Assembly (NCBI RefSeq): GCF_009725235.1
Contig: NZ_WJFC01000060.1
Location: 1 to 64,000, forward strand
DNA: 64,000 nucleotides
Direction: 5' to 3'
Origin: Scytonema sp. UIC 10036
GTDB lineage: Bacteria; Cyanobacteriota; Cyanobacteriia; Cyanobacteriales; Nostocaceae
Shown: positions 55,135-64,000 of the stretch, piece after piece
Position numbering within the stretch: the stretch's first letter is position 1
How the letters are laid out: each line of letters begins with the position of its first letter
The notes under the pieces: model-generated
What the model was told of the DNA's origin: nothing
Seen by the model: the letters and a program-made list of their open reading frames with translations, nothing else
The model's database searches: none
Translations under genes and position numbers: made by a program

Positions 55135-58100
55135 ATGAGTGCTATTGCCGACTACCAAATTATCTCCAAAATATACGAAAGCGCTAATTCATTAGTCTAT
55201 CGATCTGTCTGTAACGCCATAGATCGACCCGTTATTCTCAAAATTCTTAAAGAAGATTACCCGATTCCTTCAGAACTAACTCGGTACAAGCAGGAGTACG
55301 AAATTACCCGCTCTCTAAAAATTGATGGAGTGGTTAAAGCTTATAATCTATTGCCTTATAAAAACACGCTGGCAATGATTTTAGAGGATTTCGGGGGCAA
55401 ATCGTTAGACCTTGTGATGCAATCCAAACAATTTGCACTTCTGGACTTTCTCTTCATTGCCATTCAGATTGCGGAGACACTTAGCCAAATTCATGCTGCT
55501 AATGTCATTCACAAAGATATCAATCCTTCTAATATCGTTCTTAACCAAGAAACCGGGCAACTTAAGATTATAGACTTTGGGATATCCACAGTATTTACCC
55601 GTGAAAATCCAACGATAAAAAATCCTAACGTTTTGGAAGGAACATTAGCTTATCTGTCTCCCGAACAAACGGGTAGAATGAATCGGGTACTCGATTACAG
55701 TACTGATTTTTACTCACTTGGTGCAACTTTTTACAAGATACTGACTCAAAGGCTACCTTTTGAAACTAACGACCCTTTAGAGTTAGTTCATTGTCATATT
55801 GCCAAGCAAGCTGTTCCTCCCCATGAAGTCGATTCAAAAATTCCTCGAACTGTTTCCAATATTGTCATGAAGTTACTAGCAAAAACTTCTGAGGAACGGT
55901 ACCGGAGTGCATTGGGGCTTAAAGCAGATTTAGAAGAGTGTCTGACACAGTTACAGCAAACTGGGCAAATTTCAGAGTACCCTATTGGTCGTCACGACAT
56001 TTCAGACCGATTCAAAATTTCACAAAAACTTTATGGTAGAGACGCTGAAATAGCAACCTTACTCTCAATATACAAGCATATTGCTCAATCCAATCCACTT
56101 GAGGAACACGCGTTCAAAAGAACAGGTAGAAAGCAGAGTGAAATGGTGCTAGTTGGGGGTTATTCCGGAATTGGGAAATCAGTACTAGTTCAAGAACTAT
56201 ACAAACCTATCACCGAGCAACGCGGCTACTTTATATCTGGAAAGTTCGACCAGTTTCAGCGTAATATTCCTTATTCCGCCGTTGTTTCAGCATTCAAGTC
56301 TCTCGTGCGACAGTTATTAACTGAAAGTGAAGCTCAACTGGCTAGGTGGCGGGAAAAACTCCTCGCTGCTTTTGGCGTTAACGGTCAAGTCATTATTGAG
56401 GTCATTTCTGAAGTAGAACAGATTGTTGGACCTCAGCCTCCCGTACAACCATTGGAACCAACTGAGGCTCAAAACCGCTTCAGTGTAGTCTTTCAGAATT
56501 TTATCCGGGTTTTTTGTCAGCGATCGCATCCATTGGTTATTTTCTTAGACGACTTGCAATGGGCTGACTCTGCGAGTCTAAGGCTAATTGAACTGATGAT
56601 GACCGATAACTATTTGGGGTATTTGCTATTGCTTGGTGCTTATCGCGATAACGAAGTGAGTGCCAATCATCCCACAATGTTAATGATTGAGCAATTGAAA
56701 GAGCAAGGGGCAATTGTCAACACTATCATTCTCAACCCCTTAAAACTGGAGGAAATCACTCAAATGGTTGCGGACACCCTCCATAGCGATCGAGAAATAG
56801 TAAGACCTCTAGCAGAATTGGTCTATCGCAAGACTTCAGGAAATCCCTTCTTTATTAATGAATTCCTCAAAACAATATATCAGGAAAGCCTTCTGACTTT
56901 CGAGCGACAGCAAAAGTGCTGGCATTGGAATATTTCTCAAATTGAAGCTTTGGGCATTACGGAAAATGTGGTAGATTTAATGCTCGGCAAGCTTAGGAAA
57001 CTCTCAGAATTAACCCAAAAAGCATTGCGTTTAGCAGCTTGTGTTGGAAACAGTTTCGACCTCACTACACTCTCAATTATTTACGAAAAATCACCTCCCG
57101 AAACTTACAGATCCCTCCTGTCAGCAATTCAATTAGGTTTAATTCAGCCTATCTCAGAGCTAGAAACAACTTCAGATATACCAATTGAGGCGGAACTCGT
57201 TATTCAGCATTATAAGTTTCTGCACGACCGGGTACAGCAAGCAGCTTATGCGCTGATTGATATCGATTTGAAGAAGACAGTTCACCTTCAAATCGGTAAA
57301 CTTTTGCTGGCTAACATGAGTGAAGCAGAACGAGAAGGAAAAATCTTTACTTTGGTCGATCATCTAAATAAAGGACGAGAATTGATAGAAAATTTGGCGG
57401 AAAAGAAATCTCTAGCAGAATTAAATTTATATGCAGGGAAAAAAGCTAAAGAGGCAACTGCTTATACAGCTTCTAGGGAATACTTAATTTTAGCGGAAAA
57501 TGAATTTCCAGGCAATATTTGGAGCGAGCGCTATGAAATGGCACTAGACCTGTACAAGGAACTTGCAGAGGTCGAGTATCTCAATGGCAACTTCGAAAAA
57601 TCTCAGTCCTTGCTTGACACATCTCTTCAGCAAGCAAAATCAACTCTTGATTGTACGGAATATCACTTTCTTCGGATTATTCAGTGTACTCTATTAGGGG
57701 AATACAGTAATGCAATTGAGACAGGACAAATTGCCTTAAAATCTTTGGGAATTGACCTACCAACCAAAAACTTACAAGCAGCTTTTGAGGCTGAGCTTAT
57801 AGAATATCGAAAAAATTTAGGCGAGCGTGAAATCTCTGCATTATTTGATAATCCAGAAATGGAGATACCGGAAAAAAGATCTGCTTTAAAAATACTGACT
57901 CGCATCTTCCCCGCTGCTTGGATTTTAGATCCAATGCTGATGTATCTTGTTGCAACTAAACTGGTCAATCTCAATATCAAATACGGTCATATGGAAAAAT
58001 CTTCCATGGGCTATAGCTTCTTTGGAGTCGTTAATACCCATGTTCTACGCGATTATCACTCAGGGTATAAATATAGCTCTCTTGGGATGAAATTATCTGA

Positions 58101-60582
58101 TAAGTATAGGGATTGGTCTTGTAAGAGCGCAGTCACACAAGTTCATGGTAGTTTCACTATGCACTGGCTGAAGCACATCAAATTTTCTGAGAAAGTCAAT
58201 AATGAAGGAGTGGAAGCAGGATTGCAAGTTGGTGAGTTCCAATTGGTTGGATACACCATGACCTACAACTTATACAACCTTATCTGTCAAGGGAAAAGTT
58301 TACACTCCCTTCAAAAGGAAGCCTCTCGCAGTTTACAGTTTAGTCAAGAAACTCAGAATCAGTGGGCAATTAATTGTATCTTAGGTGCCATAATCTTCAT
58401 GCAGAATTTGATGGGACTTACCCAAGAAAAATTCTGTTTTAATACAAACGAGACCAATGAGAAACATTTTTTGGAAAATGCTCAACGAGAAACTCTTGCA
58501 GCCATCTGCTTTTATTATATTTTGAAGGCTCAAATCCTTTATCTATATGGTAAACCAATTGAGTTGACCTATCTGGAACAAGCAGGAAGATTGGTTGATT
58601 ATATTCCAGGAACTATCTCAATCGCTGAGCATAATTTTTACTACTCGTTAAACCTAGCTTTTCTGTATCCCCAGGCTTCCCTAGATGAACGGAATAAATA
58701 CTGGCAACAATTGGAAATAAACCAGCAATACATGAAAGAGTGGGTTGATAATTGTCCGGAGAATTTCTTACATAAATATATTTTAGTGGCAGCGGAAATG
58801 TCTCGGATCTCAGGTCAGTGGTACAAAGCAATGGATTTATATGACCAAGCTATTGAATCTGCACGAAAAAACGAATTTATTCAGAATGAGGCTTTGTCCA
58901 ATGAATTAGCAGCCAAGTTTTGGTTAGAACGAGGAAAAGAGGAATTTGCCCAACTCTATATGAGAAAAGCCTACCAAGGCTATCAGCTTTGGGGCGCAAA
59001 GCGTAAAGTAGAAGATTTAGAAGATAAGTACCCTCAATTACTGGTTTCAAAGTCATTTGGAAGCAAAAAGTCTCTCATAAATACTACAACCAGTACTTCG
59101 GCTTTTAGTGAAGTGCTAGATTTAGCGACTGTTCTAAAAGCATCGCAAACTATTTCGGGTGAAATTGTTCTAAGCAGATTACTACAAAATTTGATGAAAA
59201 CTGTTCTTGAAAATGCAGGTGCAGAAAAAGGTTTTCTCATTCTAAATAAAGAGGGTCATTGGTTGATTGAAGCTGAGGGGGTAGTGAATTATGATGATGT
59301 GATTATACTTAGATCGATTCCTGTAGACTCTGTAGACTCTAATGGTCAGATTCCCTCGCTATCATCTGCGATTATTAACTATGTAGCTCGCACTCAAGAA
59401 AACGTAATTTTAAATGATGCGTCAAACGAAGGACAATTTATTCGCGATCGCTACATCATTGCCACTCAACCCAAATCGATTCTCTGCATTCCCCTCCTTT
59501 ATCAAGGCAAACTGAGCGGCATTTTGTATTTGGAAAATAATCTCACAACAGGAGCTTTTACAAGCGATCGCGTCGAAGTCCTTAAAATTCTTTCCGCCCA
59601 AGCCGCCATCTCCATTGAAAACTCTCGTTTGTACGAACAGTTAGAAGATTACAGCCGAACTTTGGAACAAAAAGTAGAAGTCAGAACTCAAGAATTACAA
59701 GAAAAAAATCAGGAATTAGCAAGCCTACTGGAAAAATTAAAAGCAACACAAGCACAAATTATTGCCCAAGAGAAATTAGCTTCGCTCGGAGCTTTAACAG
59801 CCGGAATTGCCCATGAAATCAAAAATCCTTTAAACTTTGTTAACAATTTTGCCGAACTTTCTATAGAGTTAACACAAGAATTGCTAGAAGAAGTTGAAAA
59901 GCAAAAAGACCAATTAGACCCAGACAGCAAAGAATATATTGAAGAGATTTTAAGTGACCTCAGCCAGAACGCTCAAAAAATTAACGAGCATGGCAAAAGA
60001 GCCGATAATATTGTGCGGGGAATGTTGATGCACTCTCGCGGTCAAACTTGCGACGAGCGACAGATGACACATATTAATACTTTGTTGGCAGAAGCAATTA
60101 GCTTGGCTTATCACGGAATGCGTGCGAAGAATTCGTCTTTTCATTTACGCATTGAAACTGATTATGATAATAATATAGAGCGGTTAAATATAGTACCTCA
60201 AAATATCAGCCGTGCTTTTATAAATATTATTAACAATGCTGGTTATGCAGCGCATAAAAAGGCAATACGCTTTCAAGCACAATCAGAAAGCGAACGAGAA
60301 ACATTTTCACCCACTCTTACCGTTACAACCCAAGATTTGGGAGACTGGATTGAGATCGCTATTAAGGATAACGGAGATGGAATTCCCCAAGAAATGCACG
60401 ATAAAATCTTCCATCCCTTTTTCACCACCAAACCGCCCGGAGAAGGAACTGGACTGGGTTTATCCATCGCTCACGATATTATCGTTCAACAGCACCAAGG
60501 GGATCTGAAAGTAGAGTCGGAAGTCAATAATTTTACTAAAATTATCATTACATTACCTAAAAAACACTCTCCACATAGGTAA
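55135..60582 (+). CDS. Giant hybrid kinase K2: Ser/Thr kinase-AAA-TPR-GAF-histidine kinase
   Basis: A 1815-aa protein from ATG 55135 (the longest frame opens with TTG 55090; alignment with K1 favours the ATG). It has a Ser/Thr kinase ([16 protein letters not shown]), an AAA-type ATPase with P-loop GGYSGIGKS (341-349), a long helical region, a GAF domain, a coiled coil, then a HisKA of another subtype with H1560 ([12 protein letters not shown]) and a HATPase ([17 protein letters not shown]). It lacks the repeat insert found in K1. The receiver gene at 60814 and the receiver-PAS-AAA gene follow, so K2 is a likely phosphodonor for both. Confidence 0.9.
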   Translation: MSAIADYQIISKIYESANSLVYRSVCNAIDRPVILKILKEDYPIPSELTRYKQEYEITRSLKIDGVVKAYNLLPYKNTLAMILEDFGGKSLDLVMQSKQFALLDFLFIAIQIAETLSQIHAANVIHKDINPSNIVLNQETGQLKIIDFGISTVFTRENPTIKNPNVLEGTLAYLSPEQTGRMNRVLDYSTDFYSLGATFYKILTQRLPFETNDPLELVHCHIAKQAVPPHEVDSKIPRTVSNIVMKLLAKTSEERYRSALGLKADLEECLTQLQQTGQISEYPIGRHDISDRFKISQKLYGRDAEIATLLSIYKHIAQSNPLEEHAFKRTGRKQSEMVLVGGYSGIGKSVLVQELYKPITEQRGYFISGKFDQFQRNIPYSAVVSAFKSLVRQLLTESEAQLARWREKLLAAFGVNGQVIIEVISEVEQIVGPQPPVQPLEPTEAQNRFSVVFQNFIRVFCQRSHPLVIFLDDLQWADSASLRLIELMMTDNYLGYLLLLGAYRDNEVSANHPTMLMIEQLKEQGAIVNTIILNPLKLEEITQMVADTLHSDREIVRPLAELVYRKTSGNPFFINEFLKTIYQESLLTFERQQKCWHWNISQIEALGITENVVDLMLGKLRKLSELTQKALRLAACVGNSFDLTTLSIIYEKSPPETYRSLLSAIQLGLIQPISELETTSDIPIEAELVIQHYKFLHDRVQQAAYALIDIDLKKTVHLQIGKLLLANMSEAEREGKIFTLVDHLNKGRELIENLAEKKSLAELNLYAGKKAKEATAYTASREYLILAENEFPGNIWSERYEMALDLYKELAEVEYLNGNFEKSQSLLDTSLQQAKSTLDCTEYHFLRIIQCTLLGEYSNAIETGQIALKSLGIDLPTKNLQAAFEAELIEYRKNLGEREISALFDNPEMEIPEKRSALKILTRIFPAAWILDPMLMYLVATKLVNLNIKYGHMEKSSMGYSFFGVVNTHVLRDYHSGYKYSSLGMKLSDKYRDWSCKSAVTQVHGSFTMHWLKHIKFSEKVNNEGVEAGLQVGEFQLVGYTMTYNLYNLICQGKSLHSLQKEASRSLQFSQETQNQWAINCILGAIIFMQNLMGLTQEKFCFNTNETNEKHFLENAQRETLAAICFYYILKAQILYLYGKPIELTYLEQAGRLVDYIPGTISIAEHNFYYSLNLAFLYPQASLDERNKYWQQLEINQQYMKEWVDNCPENFLHKYILVAAEMSRISGQWYKAMDLYDQAIESARKNEFIQNEALSNELAAKFWLERGKEEFAQLYMRKAYQGYQLWGAKRKVEDLEDKYPQLLVSKSFGSKKSLINTTTSTSAFSEVLDLATVLKASQTISGEIVLSRLLQNLMKTVLENAGAEKGFLILNKEGHWLIEAEGVVNYDDVIILRSIPVDSVDSNGQIPSLSSAIINYVARTQENVILNDASNEGQFIRDRYIIATQPKSILCIPLLYQGKLSGILYLENNLTTGAFTSDRVEVLKILSAQAAISIENSRLYEQLEDYSRTLEQKVEVRTQELQEKNQELASLLEKLKATQAQIIAQEKLASLGALTAGIAHEIKNPLNFVNNFAELSIELTQELLEEVEKQKDQLDPDSKEYIEEILSDLSQNAQKINEHGKRADNIVRGMLMHSRGQTCDERQMTHINTLLAEAISLAYHGMRAKNSSFHLRIETDYDNNIERLNIVPQNISRAFINIINNAGYAAHKKAIRFQAQSESERETFSPTLTVTTQDLGDWIEIAIKDNGDGIPQEMHDKIFHPFFTTKPPGEGTGLGLSIAHDIIVQQHQGDLKVESEVNNFTKIIITLPKKHSPHR

Positions 60583-60593
60583 ATACGGTAGTG

Positions 60594-60665
60594 TAATGGG
60601 CATGGGGCATGGGGTATTGGGCAATAAATTCTTCTTACTATGCCCATTGCCCTATGCCCGTTTTT
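60594..60665. repeat. GGGCATG-type inverted heptamer repeats
   Basis: GGGCATGGGGCATGGGGTATT units and their complement (ATGCCCATTGCCCTATGCCCG) lie within 70 bp after the K2 stop. They can form a hairpin and might terminate the K2 transcript. The gap 60583-60813 has nothing else recognisable. Confidence 0.7.
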
Positions 60666-60813
60666 ATACACCTTGTGTGAAGAAATTGGTACCAACCTGA
60701 TTTTTACATACAGGAATCTTTGTTTACCCTCTAAAATAATGTAAGAGAGTTTAGTAAACTTAGTGTTTCATCTCTACACATATTGCTAATTTAGTCAATG
60801 ATGTAAGTCATAA

Positions 60814-61182
60814 ATGAAAATAATGATTGTAGACGACGAACAAGACGTTCAACTGTTGTTTCAACAAAAATTTAGGAGAGAAAGCAGACAAAACCAAGTT
60901 ACATTATATTTTGCTTTTTCAGGAGAAGAGGCACTAGAACAATTACAAAATAATTTCACTAAATGTCTATCCCTGATTCTAACAGATATTAATATGCCTG
61001 GAATGAACGGGTTAGAACTTCTTAAAATTATTAAAGAAAAATTTCCCAATTTAAAAGTTTTTATAATTACGGCTTACGATGACAACACTAATTATCAAAA
61101 AGCTAAAAATTTGGGAGCAGATGACTATATTACAAAACCTATCGAATTTAACAAACTGAAGGAAAAAATCCTCAGCTTATAA
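60814..61182 (+). CDS. Single-domain response regulator
   Basis: A 122-aa CheY-like receiver. The acidic pair is in MIVDDEQD, the phospho-aspartate is D58 (LTDINMPGMNG), the conserved Thr/Ser site is in IITAYDD and the lysine in YITKP. It has no output domain, so it probably relays phosphate between K2 and the following receiver-containing protein or binds a target directly. It is 22 bp before the next gene, in the same operon-like order. Confidence 0.92.
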   Translation: MKIMIVDDEQDVQLLFQQKFRRESRQNQVTLYFAFSGEEALEQLQNNFTKCLSLILTDINMPGMNGLELLKIIKEKFPNLKVFIITAYDDNTNYQKAKNLGADDYITKPIEFNKLKEKILSL

Positions 61183-61204
61183 ATAATCCCATCTGGGAAA
61201 AATT

Positions 61205-63394
61205 ATGACAGCGAAAATACTGGTTGTGGATGATGAGCCTGATTTAGAACCCCTACTTCGTCAGGTATTTAGAAAAAAAATTCGAGAAAAGCAATTCCAA
61301 TTAATTTTTGCCCAAAATGGTTTGCAAGCACTAGAAAAGCTGCAAGCCGAACCGGACATAGATATTGTCTTAACCGATATCTATATGCCGGAGATGGACG
61401 GTCTTGTGTTGCTGACTAAACTCAGTGAGTTGTACCCTATCGTCAAAGCAGTCATTATTTCCGCCTATGGAGACCTTGAAAAAATCAGAACAGCAATGAA
61501 CCGAGGGGCTTTTGACTTCCTGACGAAGCCAATTAATTTTCAAGATTTAGAAATCACGACCAATAAAACTCTGCAACACGTACAGAGAATGAAAGCAGCG
61601 CGAGAACAAGAAATTCTCGCACAAAAAGCTCAAGCAGAACTATTAACTCGCCTGCAAGCCGAAGTTGTAGAACGTCAGCGAGCAGAAATTGCCTTGCGTG
61701 AAAGTGAGGGAAGGCTAGCTCAATTTTTAGAAGCTGTCGCGGTAGGTATATTTGTGATTGATGCCAACGGACAGCCCTACTACGCCAATCAAACTGCCCA
61801 AAGAATTTTGGGCAAAGGAATTGAAGCTACAACCAGAACACCAATACCTCAACTACCTCAAATGTACAATGCTTACCTTGCAGGAACAGAACAACTGTAC
61901 CCCACAGAACAACAGCCTATTATTCGAGCGCTCAAGGGTGAAACTACAACCGTTGACGATCTTGAAATTCGTCATTTAGATAAAATTATTCCTTTAGAGG
62001 TAACCGCAACTCCAATTTATAACGAAAAAGGAGAAATTGTTTATGCCATTGCTGCCTTCACTGACATCACCCAACGCCAACAAGCAGAAGCAGAACGAAC
62101 TCAATTTACTCAAGAACTTGCCCGGAATAATGTCGCCTTGCAAAAGGCTAGAGATGCCTTAACAGAGTCCAATCGGACTTTAGAACAAAAAGTAGAAGAG
62201 CGTACAAGAGAACTCTCTCAAACATTAGAAATTTTGAAAGCCACCCAAGCTGAACTCGAATTTGAAAACGCTTTATTAAGAAATGCTGAGGATACCTCAT
62301 GTTTTGATTATCAAGTTGGCGGTAGTTTGCCAATGGATGCTCCCACTTATGTCGTGCGTACCGCAGATCGCTATCTTTACAAAGCGTTAAAACGTGGAGA
62401 GTTTTGTTACATTCTGAACACGCGGCAAATGGGTAAGTCAAGCCTGATGGTACGCATGATGGATCGCTTGCAAACAGAAGGCTTTGCTTGTGCGGCAATT
62501 GACATTACCCGACTTGGCGTAGAAGATGTCACTCCAGTTCAATGGTACAAGGGATTAGCAGTGGAGTTGTGGCAAAATTTTGATTTGTTGGGAAAGGTCA
62601 ATTTAAAAGCTTGGTGGAACGAGCAACAGGATTTATCACCCGTTCAGTGCTTGAGCCGATTTATAGAGGAAATCCTATTGTCTCAAGTTCAAAGCGAGCA
62701 GATTTTTATTTTTTTAGATGAAATTGATACTGTTTTGGGCTTAAATTTTCCAGTCAATGACTTTTTTGCTCTGATTCGCTTTTGCTACAACCAACGCAGC
62801 ATCAATCCAAAGTATCAGAAGTTAACATTTGCTTTATTTGGAGTTGCAACTCCCTCCGATTTACTGACCGATCCCCAACGAACCCCCTTTAATATTGGTC
62901 AAGCAATTCAACTCAATGGCTTTCAGGAGCATGAAGCCCAACCTTTGCTACAAGGGCTTACGGAGAAAGTGAGCAATCCGCAAGTTCTTTTGAAAGAGTT
63001 GCTGGCATGGACAAACGGTCAACCTTTCCTCACGCAAAAGATTTGTAAACTTATCCGTTATTCTTCCTGTTCGGTTCCTAGCAATCAAGAAGCGGAATGG
63101 ATAGAAAATTTGGTGCGAACTCAGGTGATAAATAATTGGGAATCTCAGGATGAACCAGAACATTTAAGAACGATTCGCGATCGCATTCTTAACAGCAAGC
63201 AAGACGCTCTGAGCCTTTTAGCACTCTATCGACAAATTCTACACTCTCGAACAGTTGCCTCCGTGGATAGCCCAGAAGAAAAGGAATTGCTCTTATCAGG
63301 GCTAGTCATTAAGCAACAAGGTTGTTTAAAAGTTCACAATCGTATTTATGAATTGATTTTTAATGACAGTTGGATTACCTTACACAGTCGATAG
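61205..63394 (+). CDS. Receiver-PAS-AAA_35 fusion protein
   Basis: A 729-aa signalling ATPase. Residues 1-125 are a receiver with D58 ([11 protein letters not shown]) and lysine in FLTKPINF. A coiled coil leads to a PAS domain (about 165-295), a second coiled coil (290-350) and a C-terminal AAA_35-type ATPase (about 360-729) whose P-loop is RQMGKSSLM (K411) and Walker B-like IFIFLDEID. The AAA domain belongs to a broader group than the HTH and CHAT versions here, but the GVATPSDLL and [10 protein letters not shown] segments parallel PFNVGLPIQL in those. Phosphorylation of D58 could switch ATPase assembly. No effector domain is fused. Confidence 0.85.
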   Translation: MTAKILVVDDEPDLEPLLRQVFRKKIREKQFQLIFAQNGLQALEKLQAEPDIDIVLTDIYMPEMDGLVLLTKLSELYPIVKAVIISAYGDLEKIRTAMNRGAFDFLTKPINFQDLEITTNKTLQHVQRMKAAREQEILAQKAQAELLTRLQAEVVERQRAEIALRESEGRLAQFLEAVAVGIFVIDANGQPYYANQTAQRILGKGIEATTRTPIPQLPQMYNAYLAGTEQLYPTEQQPIIRALKGETTTVDDLEIRHLDKIIPLEVTATPIYNEKGEIVYAIAAFTDITQRQQAEAERTQFTQELARNNVALQKARDALTESNRTLEQKVEERTRELSQTLEILKATQAELEFENALLRNAEDTSCFDYQVGGSLPMDAPTYVVRTADRYLYKALKRGEFCYILNTRQMGKSSLMVRMMDRLQTEGFACAAIDITRLGVEDVTPVQWYKGLAVELWQNFDLLGKVNLKAWWNEQQDLSPVQCLSRFIEEILLSQVQSEQIFIFLDEIDTVLGLNFPVNDFFALIRFCYNQRSINPKYQKLTFALFGVATPSDLLTDPQRTPFNIGQAIQLNGFQEHEAQPLLQGLTEKVSNPQVLLKELLAWTNGQPFLTQKICKLIRYSSCSVPSNQEAEWIENLVRTQVINNWESQDEPEHLRTIRDRILNSKQDALSLLALYRQILHSRTVASVDSPEEKELLLSGLVIKQQGCLKVHNRIYELIFNDSWITLHSR

Positions 63395-63434
63395 CACTCA
63401 ACACTGTTCAGATAAACATTAAATTTTAAACCAC

Positions 63435-63467
63435 GTAGGTTGGGTTGAGGAACGAAACCCAACCTAC
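63435..63467. repeat. GTAGGTTGGGTT palindromic repeat
   Basis: GTAGGTTGGGTT and AACCCAACCTAC form a perfect 12-bp inverted repeat around GAGGAACGA. It lies just before potB, near the putative right edge of the island, and belongs to the family seen at 19415 and 24980. Confidence 0.8.
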
Positions 63468-63537
63468 AAATTTTCTTCATTATTTTCTGACTTCCAGAGT
63501 AGACTGAGTAAGTTCGTGAAAAATAGTCGCTCGGCTT

Positions 63538-64000
63538 GTGTCCACTCAAACCTCAAATTCAATTGCCAAAGCACCAAAATTTCGGCGTCCTTGGTTGGAC
63601 TGGCTGCAACCATTGATATTGCTAGCACCATCTGGAATTTGGTTGTTGCTTTTGTTAGTACTGCCAACACTTATTATTTTTGAGTTAAGTCTGGTACCTA
63701 ATATCCGACCTGGGGAAATTGTCAACCCTCGTAATTTCTACAACTACATCCGGATACTCGATCCCCTGTACCTGCAAGTTTTGGTGCGATCGCTTGATTT
63801 TGCTGTAAAGTCCACAATTATTTGTTTGGTCTTTGGTTTCCCCGTTGCCTATTGGATTGCCCAGATAGCACCATCACGCTGGCGCAACTTACTACTCATT
63901 GGTTTTGTTTTACCTTTATGGACTTCTTCCCTACTTCGCTCTTACGCTTGGATTACGATTCTCCGTCCCACGGGATTGCTCAACAGCATACTGAGCACTA
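63538..64000 (+). CDS. potB: Polyamine ABC transporter permease, N-terminal part
   Basis: A frame from GTG 63538 to the window edge encodes a PotB-type permease: a hydrophobic segment LLLLLLVLPTLIIFELSL, VNPRNFYNYIRILDP, then ICLVFGFPVAYWIAQIA and LLIGFVLPLWTSSLLRSYAW. The last segment is the start of the ABC permease (EAA) domain. At least 154 residues are in the window. The GTG has no visible ribosome binding site; no better start is in frame after the upstream stop at 63517-63519. Its ATPase and binding-protein genes lie 22 kb away at 39405-41813. Confidence 0.85.
   Translation, partial: MSTQTSNSIAKAPKFRRPWLDWLQPLILLAPSGIWLLLLLVLPTLIIFELSLVPNIRPGEIVNPRNFYNYIRILDPLYLQVLVRSLDFAVKSTIICLVFGFPVAYWIAQIAPSRWRNLLLIGFVLPLWTSSLLRSYAWITILRPTGLLNSILST

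Overview
The window comes from a cyanobacterium, most likely a filamentous heterocyst-forming one (Nostocales, Scytonema/Tolypothrix/Calothrix-like). The evidence is cytochrome b6 and subunit IV of the b6f complex, a CpcS-type phycobiliprotein lyase, a CtpA protease, frequent GCGATCGC (HIP1) octamers, many heptanucleotide tandem repeats between genes, and very large Ser/Thr-kinase/AAA/GAF/histidine-kinase hybrids. I cannot name the species.

Layout. 0.1-10 kb: a CheA-type hybrid kinase, a small unknown gene and a giant hybrid kinase (K1) carrying an in-frame repeat insertion. 10-19 kb: mostly housekeeping genes, namely a zinc-ribbon membrane protein, a glycosyltransferase, an RsbW-like ATPase, petB-petD, ctpA, an MBL-fold protein, an S2P-type intramembrane protease and a DUF4058 protein. 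19-27 kb: a decayed zone with a MITE, four full or partial copies of a DUF2887/Rpn-type nuclease gene, leucine-rich-variant and vWA gene remnants, a double-SWIM protein and a membrane protein cut short by a repeat. 27-41 kb: again conventional, with a glycosyltransferase, a phycobiliprotein lyase, a HEAT-repeat protein, a GPH sugar symporter, a phosphoribosyltransferase, an AEC carrier, a LAS peptidase, a histidine kinase lacking its H-box, tandem PBP2 genes, and potA and potD of a polyamine ABC transporter.

41.8-63.5 kb reads as an accessory island lying between potD and the potB permease gene, which starts at 63538 and runs off the window. It holds a TnpB-related RuvC protein without a zinc ribbon, divergent from a frameshifted small companion gene across a palindrome; an HTH-AAA ATPase and a CHAT-protease-AAA ATPase with near-identical ATPase modules, separated by a broken small gene; a secreted CxxCH protein and an unknown 205-aa protein; a fused TOMM-type YcaO cyclodehydratase with an amidohydrolase; a dead UPF0175 antitoxin-like gene; and a giant hybrid kinase (K2) followed by a lone receiver and a receiver-PAS-AAA fusion.

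How they may work together (inference): K2, the receiver and the receiver-PAS-AAA protein look like one phosphorelay. The HTH-AAA and CHAT-AAA pair resembles the signal-gated ATPase/caspase-like protease systems proposed as conflict or cell-death modules in multicellular bacteria. The YcaO and amidohydrolase genes look like a minimal azoline-forming peptide-modification cassette whose substrate peptide is not evident. Short tandem repeats supply the stop codons or C-termini of several genes and the start codon of potD.
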